From Chloroflexota bacterium (lineage in GTDB: Bacteria > Chloroflexota > Anaerolineae > Aggregatilineales > Phototrophicaceae): a DNA stretch of 47,184 nt. This document shows, piece after piece, positions 7,206 through 15,377 of the stretch. Under the pieces are notes generated by a model. It was not told the DNA's origin. It did no database searches and was given only the letters and a program-made list of their open reading frames with translations. The DNA is taken from positions 1 to 47,184 of the forward strand of contig JAEZAF010000195.1 in assembly GCA_023430545.1 (NCBI GenBank), written 5' to 3'. Made by a program: the position numbers and the translations under genes. Position 1 is the stretch's first letter. The number at the start of each line of letters is the position of its first letter.

Positions 7206-8249
7206 ATGAAGAATATTCTCGTAACCGGGGCAGCAGGTTTTATCGGTAGTGCGTTTGCGCGTTATATGGTCGCGAAGTACCCGCACTACAACATCATCGT
7301 TTTCGACAAGCTGACCTATGCTGGCAACATGGATAATCTGCTCTCGATTGACGATGAGGAAAATTATCGCTTCGAGCGTGGGGACATCGCCAACCGCGAC
7401 GCGGTGCGCACGGCGCTGGAAAAGTACAACATCGATACGATTGTGAACTTCGCGGCAGAAAGCCATGTCGATCGCAGCATCCTCGCACCGGATGCCTTTA
7501 TCCATACCGATGTCGTCGGCGTATATATCCTGCTGGATGAAGGTAAAAAGCACGGCATCGGACGCTTCGTGCAGGTCTCCACAGATGAAGTCTACGGGGA
7601 CATCGAAGGCGACCAGCTTTCGGTAGAGGACGACCCGTTTCTGCCGAACAGCCCGTATGCAGCAAGCAAGGCAGGGGGCGAACTGATGGTGCGCTCGTAT
7701 CATGTGACGCATGGCATGGACACTGTGATCACGCGTGGCAGCAACACCTTCGGCCCATACCAGTATCCTGAAAAGCTGCTGCCGCTGTTTATCACCGAGG
7801 CGATTGATGACCGTCCGCTGCCCGTTTATGGGGATGGCAAACAGGTGCGTGACTGGCTGTACGTGGAAGATCATGTGACCGGCATTGATGTCGCGCTGCA
7901 TCGCGGTGTCTCCGGCGAGGCGTACAACATCGCAGGCGAGAATCAGCAGTACAACATCGACGTGGTCCATAACATGCTGAGTATCCTCGGCAAACCGACC
8001 TCGCTGATCCGCCATGTCCCGGACCGCGAAGGCCATGACCGGCGCTACGCCATGAACTGCGACAAACTCCGCGCCCTCGGCTGGCAGCGTCAGCACACGT
8101 TTGCCGATGCCCTTCAGGAAACGGTGGACTGGTACCGCCAGAATGAGTGGTGGTGGCGCAAGATCAAGACCGGTGACTATCTGGATTACTTCAAGCAGCA
8201 GTATGCGGCACGTCTCGCGGCCTCGGAATCCAGCGCAACCGACGCATAA
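7206..8249 (+). CDS. rfbB: dTDP-glucose 4,6-dehydratase
   Basis: The enzyme converts dTDP-glucose to dTDP-4-keto-6-deoxyglucose, the branch point to dTDP-rhamnose and other deoxysugars. The 347-residue protein has the short-chain dehydrogenase NAD loop GAAGFIG (residues 8-14), the diagnostic STDEVYGD with T126, D127 and E128, and the YxxxK pair (Y151, K155). FDKLTYAGNMDNL near residue 33 is a hallmark of RmlB enzymes and separates them from UDP-galactose epimerases. An AAGGA ribosome-binding site is present. The partner genes rmlA, rmlC and rmlD are not in the window. Two GT2 genes and a GT4 gene follow downstream and could use deoxysugar donors. Confidence 0.93.
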   Translation: MKNILVTGAAGFIGSAFARYMVAKYPHYNIIVFDKLTYAGNMDNLLSIDDEENYRFERGDIANRDAVRTALEKYNIDTIVNFAAESHVDRSILAPDAFIHTDVVGVYILLDEGKKHGIGRFVQVSTDEVYGDIEGDQLSVEDDPFLPNSPYAASKAGGELMVRSYHVTHGMDTVITRGSNTFGPYQYPEKLLPLFITEAIDDRPLPVYGDGKQVRDWLYVEDHVTGIDVALHRGVSGEAYNIAGENQQYNIDVVHNMLSILGKPTSLIRHVPDREGHDRRYAMNCDKLRALGWQRQHTFADALQETVDWYRQNEWWWRKIKTGDYLDYFKQQYAARLAASESSATDA

Positions 8250-8258
8250 CAGTATTCG

Positions 8259-9005
8259 ATGACTGGAACGCTGCTCAACATGGTGACCGTCGCGCTCGGC
8301 AGTCTGCTCGGCATCTTCGTCGGGGACAGGCTGCCAGAGCGCATCCAGCAGTCCATCGTCACCGGGCTGGGGCTGATCACCTTTTTCGTCGGCATCAGTA
8401 ACGCCAATCAGACTGGTAACATCATCCTGCCGCTGATCAGTATCGCGGTAGGGGTAATTATCGGCGAACTGCTGCGCATCGATCTGGCGCTGGAACGGCT
8501 CGGCGGCTGGCTTCAGTCGCGCTTCGCAGGCCGGGCAGATCCAGAGGGCATCACAAGAACAGCGGACGCCCGACAGCGCTTTGTGACCGGCTTTGTCACG
8601 GCCAGTCTGGTGTTCTGTGTCGGGCCACTGACGTTTGTTGGCTCACTTCAGGATGGCATGGGGCTGCCGATTGGCTTTCAGCAGTTGGCGATTAAAAGCG
8701 TGCTGGACGGTTTCGCGGCGATTGCTTTCGCTGCCAGCTTCGGTACCGGCGTGCTGTTTACGGTGCTCACCATCCTGTTTGTGCAGGGCGGGCTGGCACT
8801 GTTGGGCAGTATGCTGGGAACCTTTATGAGTGATCCAATGATCGCGGAGATGACCGCAACCGGCGGCATCATCCTGATGGGGCTGGCGCTGATCCTGCTG
8901 GACATCAAGAAGCCGCGCATGGCGAATTTTCTGCCCGCCCTGCTGATCGCCCCACTGCTGGTGGCGCTCGGTGAGGCACTCGGCATCGCAATCTATCCGT
9001 TGTAG
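8259..9005 (+). CDS. DUF554 family polytopic membrane protein
   Basis: This 248-residue protein is almost entirely hydrophobic, with about seven membrane segments. The N-terminus LLNMVTVALGSLLGIFVGDRLPE and the central FCVGPLTFVGSLQDG are signatures of the DUF554 (YdfK/YqgA-like) family. These proteins are predicted transporters of unknown substrate. It follows the dehydratase gene by 9 nt and precedes a GT2 gene by 18 nt, so it is probably part of the same transcript. No obvious Shine-Dalgarno sequence precedes the ATG. A link to polysaccharide export is not supported by family knowledge; the position may simply reflect operon growth. Confidence 0.87.
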   Translation: MTGTLLNMVTVALGSLLGIFVGDRLPERIQQSIVTGLGLITFFVGISNANQTGNIILPLISIAVGVIIGELLRIDLALERLGGWLQSRFAGRADPEGITRTADARQRFVTGFVTASLVFCVGPLTFVGSLQDGMGLPIGFQQLAIKSVLDGFAAIAFAASFGTGVLFTVLTILFVQGGLALLGSMLGTFMSDPMIAEMTATGGIILMGLALILLDIKKPRMANFLPALLIAPLLVALGEALGIAIYPL

Positions 9006-9023
9006 AAACGAAACGACGAAACG

Positions 9024-9977
9024 ATGAGCAGTCCGCTGATGTCGATTGTGATCCCCAACTGGAATGGTCAGGCATTCCTTCAGACCTGTCTGGACGCGCT
9101 GCGGCATCAGACCTGTTCCGCACTGGAGATTATTCTGGTCGATAACGCCTCAACCGATGGCTCGCAGCAGTTTGTCCGCGAACATTACCCTGAAGTGCGG
9201 CTGATCGAACTGGCGGAGAATCGCGGCTTCACCGGCGCGTGCAATGCCGGGATCGAAGCAGCCAACGGAGCCTATATCGCCCTGCTCAATAACGACACGG
9301 AAGTCGATCCGCAGTGGGCAGAAGCCATCATCGAGGCCTTTGAGCGCCATCCCGAAGCAGGCAGCATCGCCAGCAAGATGCTGCTGTTTGACCGTCGCGA
9401 TACGCTGCACACCGCTGGTGATTATTTCACGACTGATGGCCGTCCGGGAAATCGTGGTGTATGGCAGCGCGACGAGGGCCAGTACGATCAGGAAGCGTAT
9501 GTCTTCAGCGCGTGCGGTGGATCATCTGTCTACCGGCGGACGATGCTGGATCAGATCGGCCTGCTGGATGACAACTTCTTCTTTTCACTGGAAGATGTCG
9601 ATCTCGGATGGCGGGCGCAGTTAAGCGGATGGCGCTGTCTTTACACACCCAAAGCCATCGTGTACCATCATCTTTCAGCAACTGGTGGCGGTGTGACCGC
9701 CAGTTTTTATGACGGTCGCAACCTGATTCTGCTGCTTGTGAAAAATCTGCCTGCGGCGCTGTGGCGAAAGTACGGCTTCAGCATTCTGCGGCATCAGGCA
9801 AAGAGTGCCTTTGATGCGCTGCGTGCATGGCGTGGAGAGGCCGCCCGCGCCCGTTTGCGCGGGATGGTCACCGGCCTGAGAGACAGCCTGAAATACTGGA
9901 ACAAACGCCAGCAGACGCAGGCGATGCGGACCGTCTCGATTCATTATCTGGACAGTATCCTTTCACCGCCGATGTAG
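9024..9977 (+). CDS. Family 2 glycosyltransferase (rhamnosyltransferase-like)
   Basis: This 317-residue protein has the GT-A fold of family GT2. It shows SIVIPNWNG at residues 7-15, ILVDNASTDGS (37-47), the AENRGFTGACNAG segment (65-76) and the nucleotide-sugar/metal site ALLNNDTEVD (86-95). The acceptor-side SLEDVDLGWRA motif lies near residue 190. This combination is typical of inverting transferases that use dTDP-rhamnose or similar donors, which fits the nearby dTDP-glucose 4,6-dehydratase. No membrane helices are evident, so it is probably cytoplasmic or peripheral. It likely adds a sugar during assembly of a surface glycan. No clear ribosome-binding site is present (GAAACGACGAAACG precedes the ATG). 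Confidence 0.9.
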   Translation: MSSPLMSIVIPNWNGQAFLQTCLDALRHQTCSALEIILVDNASTDGSQQFVREHYPEVRLIELAENRGFTGACNAGIEAANGAYIALLNNDTEVDPQWAEAIIEAFERHPEAGSIASKMLLFDRRDTLHTAGDYFTTDGRPGNRGVWQRDEGQYDQEAYVFSACGGSSVYRRTMLDQIGLLDDNFFFSLEDVDLGWRAQLSGWRCLYTPKAIVYHHLSATGGGVTASFYDGRNLILLLVKNLPAALWRKYGFSILRHQAKSAFDALRAWRGEAARARLRGMVTGLRDSLKYWNKRQQTQAMRTVSIHYLDSILSPPM

Positions 9978-10042
9978 TACCGGGTGGCATGTCACGGCAT
10001 GCTGTTGACTGAACTTTAACGACGCTTTACTGGAGAGCATTT

Positions 10043-10798
10043 TTGGACGCGGACCCCCGCCCTTTTCTATCGATTGTGATCCCGGCGCATAACGAAGAAC
10101 GCCGTCTGCCGCCGACGCTGGACAAGATCGACGCCTTCCTGAAGACCCAGCCATTCACGGCAGAAGTCATCATCGTGGAAAACGGCAGCCATGATCGCAC
10201 GCTGGAAGTCGCACAGTCTTTTGCCGAGCAGCATCCTTACGTCCACGCTATACAGGTCGAGGCGCGTGGCAAGGGGCTGGCTGTCAAAGCCGGGATGCTG
10301 GAAGCACGCGGTGACTATCGTTTTATCTGCGATGCGGATCTATCCATGCCGATCGAAGAGGTGACGAAGTTTCTGCCGCCTGACTCCAGCGGATACGATA
10401 TCAGCATTGGCACACGGGAAGGCCCCGGCGCACATCGTATCAACGAGCCGGAATACCGTCATGTGATTGGCCGGATCAATAACTGGATTATCAAGCTGAC
10501 GATTCTGCGCGGCTTCGAGGATACACAGTGCGGCTTCAAGATGTTCAACCGCGCCGCCGCACAGGATCTGTTCAACGTCCAGCGGATGACTGGCATCGGC
10601 TTTGACATCGAATTGTTGTTCATCGCCCAGAAGCGCGGCTACAAGGTCAAGGAAGTGCCGATTACGTGGTACTTCGGCACCGACAGTCGGGTGAAACTGG
10701 TTGACGACTCCCTGCGGCTGCTGCAGGAAATCTGGCAGATTCGCCAGAACTGGAGACAGGGTCTTTATGGACGCAAGACCGCACAGACCACCGCCTAA
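10043..10798 (+). CDS. Dolichyl-phosphate sugar synthase-like GT2 glycosyltransferase
   Basis: The 251-residue product starts at TTG (10043-10045), preceded by GGAGA at a good distance. It has IVIPAHNEERRL (residues 11-22), VIIVENGSHDRT (42-53), GKGLAVKAGM (77-86) and the DADLS metal/donor motif (97-101). QCGFKMFNR in the second half is typical of the ALG5/DPM1-like branch. This branch transfers glucose or mannose from a nucleotide sugar to a polyprenyl phosphate. It has no membrane helix, so it would act at the cytoplasmic face. The gene overlaps the start of rnhB by 32 nt, indicating coupled translation. The likely role is lipid-linked sugar donor synthesis for surface glycosylation; donor and lipid are not determined. 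Confidence 0.88.
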   Translation: MDADPRPFLSIVIPAHNEERRLPPTLDKIDAFLKTQPFTAEVIIVENGSHDRTLEVAQSFAEQHPYVHAIQVEARGKGLAVKAGMLEARGDYRFICDADLSMPIEEVTKFLPPDSSGYDISIGTREGPGAHRINEPEYRHVIGRINNWIIKLTILRGFEDTQCGFKMFNRAAAQDLFNVQRMTGIGFDIELLFIAQKRGYKVKEVPITWYFGTDSRVKLVDDSLRLLQEIWQIRQNWRQGLYGRKTAQTTA

Positions 10799-11471
10799 AA
10801 CCGCCGGGATGCAGCACGAGCAGGAACAGCTTGAGCGAGGCTACCGCTTCATCGTCGGGATGGATGAAGCCGGACGCGGGGCGTGGGCCGGGCCGGTCGT
10901 CGCTGGTGCGGTCGCCCTGCCGCTGCAAGACCCTGCACTGATCAAAACGTTAGAAGGTGTGCGGGACAGCAAGCAGCTTACACGTCTCCAGCGCGAACGG
11001 CTGGCTGAAACCATCAAGTCCACCGCGATCGCATGGGGCATCGGCCTCGCCTCTCATGATGAAATTGATACACACGGCATCCTGTCAGCGACCCAGCAGG
11101 CGATGCTGCGCGCCCTCACCCATGCCAGAAGCCAGTTCCCCGACTTCAGGCCGGACTGTGTGCTGACGGATTACATCCACTGGCGCGACGGCTCCATCGG
11201 TTACCCGCATGTGAATATCAAACACGGCGATCAGGTCTCACTGACGGTCGCGGCTGCCAGCATTCTGGCGAAAACGTGGCGCGATCAACTGATGCAGGCC
11301 TACGACGAACATTATCCCGGCTATGCGCTGGCAGCCCATAAAGGCTATGGGACGGCCCAGCACAGTACGGCACTGCAAAGCCTCGGCGTTTGCGACATCC
11401 ACAGACGGACCTTTGCTCCTATCCGAAGCAGGCTTGAAGCCGACCAGCAGGCGGAGTCTACCCTACTGTGA
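10767..11471 (+). CDS. rnhB: Ribonuclease HII
   Basis: RNase HII removes ribonucleotides and RNA primers from RNA-DNA hybrids. From the chosen ATG the product is 234 residues, with GMDEAGRGAWAGPVVAGAV (residues 31-49) bearing catalytic Asp33 and Glu34, the DSKQL segment (67-71) and Asp135 in VLTDYIHW. The helix VAAASILAKTWRD carries the last acidic residue. These residues make the call secure. I chose ATG 10767 because GGAGACAGGG lies just upstream; 10809 is an alternative but has a weaker site. The gene begins inside the end of the GT2 gene and its stop overlaps the following GTG start by 4 nt, so it is embedded in a glycosyltransferase operon without functional relation. Confidence 0.94.
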   Translation: MDARPHRPPPKTAGMQHEQEQLERGYRFIVGMDEAGRGAWAGPVVAGAVALPLQDPALIKTLEGVRDSKQLTRLQRERLAETIKSTAIAWGIGLASHDEIDTHGILSATQQAMLRALTHARSQFPDFRPDCVLTDYIHWRDGSIGYPHVNIKHGDQVSLTVAAASILAKTWRDQLMQAYDEHYPGYALAAHKGYGTAQHSTALQSLGVCDIHRRTFAPIRSRLEADQQAESTLL

Positions 11472-12577
11472 AACTCGCACTGATTCACGACTGGCTGAAT
11501 CAGGTCGGCGGGGCCGAAGATGTGCTGGAAGAACTGGTGGCCCTGTATCCGGAGTCACCGATCTTCACCAGCATCTACGCGCCGGACCTCATGCCGCAGC
11601 ATTACCATCAGTGGGATATCCGCACGCTGTGGCTGGATAAAATGCCTGCGATTCACAACCATCATCAGCCTTATCTGCCGCTTTACCCGCTGACATGGCA
11701 GGGGCTGGACCTCTCGGATTACGATGTGCTGCTGAGCAATAAAAGCGGTTTCTGTCACGGTGTGCGCTATGATGCGAAGACACTGCATATCTGCTACTGC
11801 CTGGCCCCTACGCGCTATGTCTGGCAGTTCGAACAGTACATCCGGCGTGAGGGCCTCAGCAGCGCCGTACAGACTGCCCTGCGCCCGTTGATCCGTGTCA
11901 TGCAGCGCTGGGATTATGCCGCCGCGCAGCGCGTGAATCATTTCATCGCGATTTCGACCGAAATTCAGGAACGCATCCGGCACTATTACGACCGCGAGTC
12001 GGTGATCATCTTCCCGCCGGTGGATACCGCCCGGTTTGCAGCGGCACGCACCGACGACGTTGACGATTACTTCCTGATCGTCTCGAGACTGATCCCGTAC
12101 AAGCGGATTGACCTCGCTGTGCAGGCCGCGACCAGACTTGGCGTCCGGCTGAAAATCAGCGGGCGTGGGCGTGACATGGACCGTCTGAAGGAAATGGCCG
12201 GAGAGACGGTCGAATTCCTCGGTTATGTCCCGGATGATGCCCTGCCGGACCTGGTGGCACGCTGTCGGGCGTTCATCTTCCCCGGTCTGGAAGACTTCGG
12301 CATCACACCGGTACAGGCACAGGCAGCCGGTCGTCCGGTGATCGCTTACGGCGGCGGTGGTGTACTGGATACTGTGCTTCCCGGCGTCACGGGCGAATAT
12401 TTTGACAAAATGACGGTCGAAAACCTGATGAATGTCATGGATAGTTTCGATCACAGCCGCTATCATCCCCATGCCATGCAGTCGCACGCCGCGAAATTTG
12501 ACCGCAGCATTTTCAACCAGCAGATGACCGAATTCGTTGAAAATGCGTGGCAGCAGTTCCGTCAGCCGAACCCATAA
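11468..12577 (+). CDS. Family 4 glycosyltransferase
   Basis: This 369-residue protein has a GT-B fold. The N-terminal domain opens with LALIHDWLNQVGGAEDV, the start seen in many GT4 enzymes. The C-terminal donor-binding half has LIVSRLIPYKRID and the EDFGITPVQAQAAGRPVIAYG region. The second acidic residue of the E-x7-E signature is glutamine here (EDFGITPVQ), which may alter donor handling. Translation starts at GTG 11468, overlapping the rnhB stop (GTGA), consistent with translational coupling. It is probably a cytoplasmic or peripheral enzyme that extends a lipid-linked surface glycan with retention of configuration. Donor and acceptor are unknown. It is the last clear glycan gene of the cluster. 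Confidence 0.89.
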   Translation: MKLALIHDWLNQVGGAEDVLEELVALYPESPIFTSIYAPDLMPQHYHQWDIRTLWLDKMPAIHNHHQPYLPLYPLTWQGLDLSDYDVLLSNKSGFCHGVRYDAKTLHICYCLAPTRYVWQFEQYIRREGLSSAVQTALRPLIRVMQRWDYAAAQRVNHFIAISTEIQERIRHYYDRESVIIFPPVDTARFAAARTDDVDDYFLIVSRLIPYKRIDLAVQAATRLGVRLKISGRGRDMDRLKEMAGETVEFLGYVPDDALPDLVARCRAFIFPGLEDFGITPVQAQAAGRPVIAYGGGGVLDTVLPGVTGEYFDKMTVENLMNVMDSFDHSRYHPHAMQSHAAKFDRSIFNQQMTEFVENAWQQFRQPNP

Positions 12578-12674
12578 AACAGGCACACATTCGAAAATCA
12601 GCATCCCTCTGGTTGACAGTGGGTTTATCAGTTTTAGAAACAATTCAACGACATTAAGAATACGGATGGACTCC

Positions 12675-12833
12675 ATGAACGATCAGAATCCCAACTCACG
12701 CCAAGGTCTCTCCGATCAGGAAAAACAGCAGATCCGGGCACTGCTGCGTTTTCTGGCGCTGGTGCTGGTCTGTGTCATCGCGGCATCCCTGATCGCAGGC
12801 GTGGTCGCCAGTATGATCCAGAGTGTCGGCTAG
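12675..12833 (+). CDS. Small single-pass membrane protein, 52 aa
   Basis: This short frame encodes a hydrophilic N-terminus (MNDQNPNSRQGLSDQEKQQI) followed by one strongly hydrophobic helix, FLALVLVCVIAASLIAGVVAS (about residues 27-47). ATG 12675 is chosen, with GGA upstream; ATG 12666 would add three residues. A longer reading of the frame from 12537 would overlap the GT4 gene and is not credible. The clean charge-then-helix organisation and the 8-nt gap to the DUF309 gene support a real gene. No family is recognised. Confidence 0.6.
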   Translation: MNDQNPNSRQGLSDQEKQQIRALLRFLALVLVCVIAASLIAGVVASMIQSVG

Positions 12834-12841
12834 CGCACGCT

Positions 12842-13642
12842 GTGGACAGGACGCGCCCGGAAGTGCTGCCGGAGAAACCAATCATCGCGGCGTTTGCAGA
12901 TGGCGATCTGCTGGCGGAGATTTCGGCACGGTTAGAGGAACGGTATCAGCTTCAACCCTATAACCATACATTACAGGGTGATCGCCTGATTGCGCGGCTG
13001 GCGGATGATCAGGCGGCGCTGCTGCTGATTCAGGCGGGTGACCGTGACTGGACGGCGGCCATTTCAACGGCCAAGACCAGCCCGGCCACCCGACGCATCC
13101 CAGTCATCGCTGTGACGGCAAACGATCAGGAAGCGAATGACGCACTGATCGCCGGGGCAAATCAGGCTGTGACACGCGAACAGCTTCTGACTGAACTTGA
13201 AACATTGATTGCGGAACAGGCGCGGGTTTTATCTGCTGAACATCGTCAGCAGATTGAAAGCGCCTGTGCAGACGAACTGCCTGAAACCGCACGGCGTGCC
13301 ATCGAACTGTTTAACGCAGGGGAATACTATCAGCAGCATGATCTGCTGGAAGCGCTGTGGATGGAAACCGAAGGCCCGATCCGCGACCTGTACCGCGCTA
13401 TATTGCAGGTTGGAATCGCGTATTATCAGATCACACGGGGCAATGAGCGCGGCGCTCTGAAGATGGTGCTGCGGAGTCTTCAGTGGCTGGCCGTGCTTCC
13501 GGATAAATGTCAGGGTGTGGACATTGGTCAGCTTCGGGAAGATGTGGCGGAGGTTCGTCGCAGGTTAGAATTTGGTCTGTATCAAAACCAAATTCCGCCT
13601 GATGAGGGGATGCTAAAACCTGTTAAGTTGTATCCACGTTAG
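12842..13642 (+). CDS. Pseudo-receiver domain fused to DUF309
   Basis: The 266-residue product starts at a GTG. Residues 12-125 look like a response-regulator receiver fold (alternating strands LIARLA, ALLLIQAG, IPVIAVTAND and helices). The phospho-acceptor aspartate is missing (LLLIQAGDRDW) and the usual lysine-proline near the last strand is absent, so phosphorylation is unlikely. Residues about 150-240 are a DUF309 domain: ELFNAGEYYQQHDLLEALWM and LYRAILQVGIAYYQ carry the conserved His, Glu and aromatic residues of that all-helical family, whose function is unknown. It follows the small membrane protein gene by 8 nt. The C-terminus KPVKLYPR is basic. The receiver call is fold-level pattern reading and less certain than DUF309. 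Confidence 0.78.
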   Translation: MDRTRPEVLPEKPIIAAFADGDLLAEISARLEERYQLQPYNHTLQGDRLIARLADDQAALLLIQAGDRDWTAAISTAKTSPATRRIPVIAVTANDQEANDALIAGANQAVTREQLLTELETLIAEQARVLSAEHRQQIESACADELPETARRAIELFNAGEYYQQHDLLEALWMETEGPIRDLYRAILQVGIAYYQITRGNERGALKMVLRSLQWLAVLPDKCQGVDIGQLREDVAEVRRRLEFGLYQNQIPPDEGMLKPVKLYPR

Positions 13643-13688
13643 ACTCCTCTAACCTCTCTTAGCTTTACTCAATTATTACTTATTTTCC

Positions 13689-13706
13689 CGTACAATGATC
13701 GTACAA
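13689..13706. promoter_or_regulatory. Direct repeat CGTACAA with 11-bp period
   Basis: CGTACAA occurs at 13689-13695 and again at 13700-13706, exactly one helical turn apart, 69 bp before the cheB start codon. Such spacing is common for dimeric activators binding one face of the helix. No regulator is identified and no convincing -35/-10 pair was found nearby. Confidence 0.35.
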
Positions 13707-13774
13707 CAGAATACAGAATATGGGTGGAATCGCACCCTTCTGGAGACTGTCAGGCGGTTGCATAGTTCTACGAA

Positions 13775-14884
13775 ATGACCCATATGGCGCTTGCCTCTAA
13801 CCTTTCCAAACGCGAGATCCGCGTACTGATTGCCGAAGACAGCCCGACTGTCCGCTGGCATCTGACGAAAATCATCAACAGTACCAGCGATCTCCGCGTC
13901 ATCGGTGCGGCAGGCAATGGAGAGCAGTTACTGAGCATGGCGGAAGAGCTTCGACCGGATGTGATCTCGATGGATATTCACATGCCACGGCTCGATGGCC
14001 TTGAAGCGACACGCCAGCTCATGAGCCGCTGCCCGACACCGGTCGTGATCGTCAGCAGCCTGCTGGATGGTGAAGTCGATCTGGCGTTTCAGGCGCTGGA
14101 AGCTGGCGCACTGGCGGTGGTTGCAAAACCAGAGGGGACAACCAGTCTGCTGGTCGAAAACGACGAGCGTCATTTGCATCTGCTCAGAACGCTGCGTGCG
14201 ATGGCTGGTGTCCGTGTGATTCGGCGGAGTACACGTCCGTTTGGTTTACCAGCATCAGAGGGTGATCTGCCGCCGCGTTTGCAGCGCGGGTCAAAAGCGG
14301 AACTGATCGCGGTCGGGGCCAGTGCTGGCGGGCCTGGGGCTATTCACAGCCTGTTAAAAGCGCTGCCGAGAAGCCTGCATGTACCGATTGTCGTGGCACA
14401 GCATCTGCCAGCGGACTTCATGCCGGGGCTGGCACGCTGGCTATCCAATAGTACTGGTTGGCCGGTGCAGGTGACCTCAGATTACGAAATCCTACAGGCA
14501 GGTGTGGTACACTTACTTGCAGGGGAATCTCACCTCGAAATCGTGCGTCGGCAGGGGTTTCTGATCGTCCAGAAATGCAGTGATCTGACCGCTGATCGCT
14601 ACCGGCCTTCGATCGATATTGTGTTTCGTTCGGTGGCGCATACCTGTGGCAGTCAGGGAATCGGTGTGCTGTTATCGGGTATGGGCAGCGATGGTGCAAA
14701 AGGCCTGCTGGCGATCCGTCAGGCCGAAGGGCGTACCTTTGCACAGGACGCCGCCAGTGCAGTGGTCTTCGGGATGCCGGGGGCTGCGCTGGAGTATGGA
14801 GCCGTGGACGAAGCGATGTCGATCCCGCAGATCGCAAGTGCGATTGCCAGCGTCACGAAACACAGTGCGCCTTATCATTCGTAA
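13775..14884 (+). CDS. cheB: Chemotaxis response regulator protein-glutamate methylesterase CheB
   Basis: CheB removes methyl groups from receptor glutamates and deamidates glutamines; it is activated by phosphorylation from CheA. The 369-residue protein has an intact receiver domain (residues 15-140, acid pair E21/D22, phospho-acceptor D67 in VISMDIHMP, AKPEG lysine 118) and a methylesterase domain with Ser183 in GASAG, His210 in AQHLP and Asp306 in GMGSDGA, the full catalytic triad. ATG 13775 or 13784 could be the start. It heads a cluster with a response regulator, an RsbT-like protein, a CheW-like protein and a Roadblock protein. No CheA, CheR or receptor gene is in the window, so its partners must be encoded elsewhere. 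Confidence 0.95.
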   Translation: MTHMALASNLSKREIRVLIAEDSPTVRWHLTKIINSTSDLRVIGAAGNGEQLLSMAEELRPDVISMDIHMPRLDGLEATRQLMSRCPTPVVIVSSLLDGEVDLAFQALEAGALAVVAKPEGTTSLLVENDERHLHLLRTLRAMAGVRVIRRSTRPFGLPASEGDLPPRLQRGSKAELIAVGASAGGPGAIHSLLKALPRSLHVPIVVAQHLPADFMPGLARWLSNSTGWPVQVTSDYEILQAGVVHLLAGESHLEIVRRQGFLIVQKCSDLTADRYRPSIDIVFRSVAHTCGSQGIGVLLSGMGSDGAKGLLAIRQAEGRTFAQDAASAVVFGMPGAALEYGAVDEAMSIPQIASAIASVTKHSAPYHS

Positions 14885-14944
14885 GTACGATCCCGTTCAT
14901 AGAGAAGTCATTAAAAGTACCAGTAAATCTGGCTCAAGAGTCCT

Positions 14945-15322
14945 ATGGCATTAGAAGTTCTTTTGGTTGAAGATAGCAGAACGCAGGCGGTCCAGATCAA
15001 GGAGACACTGGAAAGTGTCGGCTTGTCTGTACGAGTGGCCTATGACGGCCCGGATGGTATTCGTGAAGCAGTGGAACGCCCCCCGGCACTGATTGTGCTG
15101 GATGTTCAACTGCCCACCATGGATGGCTTTCAGGTCTGTCGGCGGCTCAAGCGTCACCCTGCGACCCAGAACATTCCGATCATCATGCTCACGGATCGCG
15201 CCGGGCCAAAAGCGACCATGTCCGGTCTGCGTGCAGGTGCGGATGATTATATCCCTAAAGACATTTTTGCATCGGAACATCTTGTGACTACGCTTCAGGA
15301 GCTTGGCCTGCTGGATTCGTGA
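14945..15322 (+). CDS. Single-domain response regulator (CheY/PilG-like)
   Basis: This 125-residue protein is a receiver domain alone: acid pair E9/D10 (LLVEDS), phospho-acceptor D53 (IVLDVQLP), switch threonine T83 (MLTDRAG) and lysine 105 (DYIPKD). The pattern is complete, so it can in principle be phosphorylated. The VCRRLKRHPATQNIPII segment is typical of PilG/PilH-like regulators of twitching-type systems, but that subgroup is not certain. There is no output domain, so it acts by protein interaction or as a phosphate sink. It lies 60 nt after cheB and is probably co-transcribed. AAGAG precedes the ATG. Confidence 0.92.
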   Translation: MALEVLLVEDSRTQAVQIKETLESVGLSVRVAYDGPDGIREAVERPPALIVLDVQLPTMDGFQVCRRLKRHPATQNIPIIMLTDRAGPKATMSGLRAGADDYIPKDIFASEHLVTTLQELGLLDS

Positions 15323-15377
15323 TGAGAGGCGGCGGCCAGACAGCCTGAGCAAAACAAATCAGGAAACAAGCCGGGAC

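Noticed and set aside
7200..8096. 298-residue antisense ORF opposite rfbB
   Set aside because: It is the shadow of a clearly recognised gene and matches nothing known.
11555..12676. 373-residue antisense ORF opposite the GT4 gene
   Set aside because: The opposite strand encodes a clear GT4; this frame has no recognisable domain.
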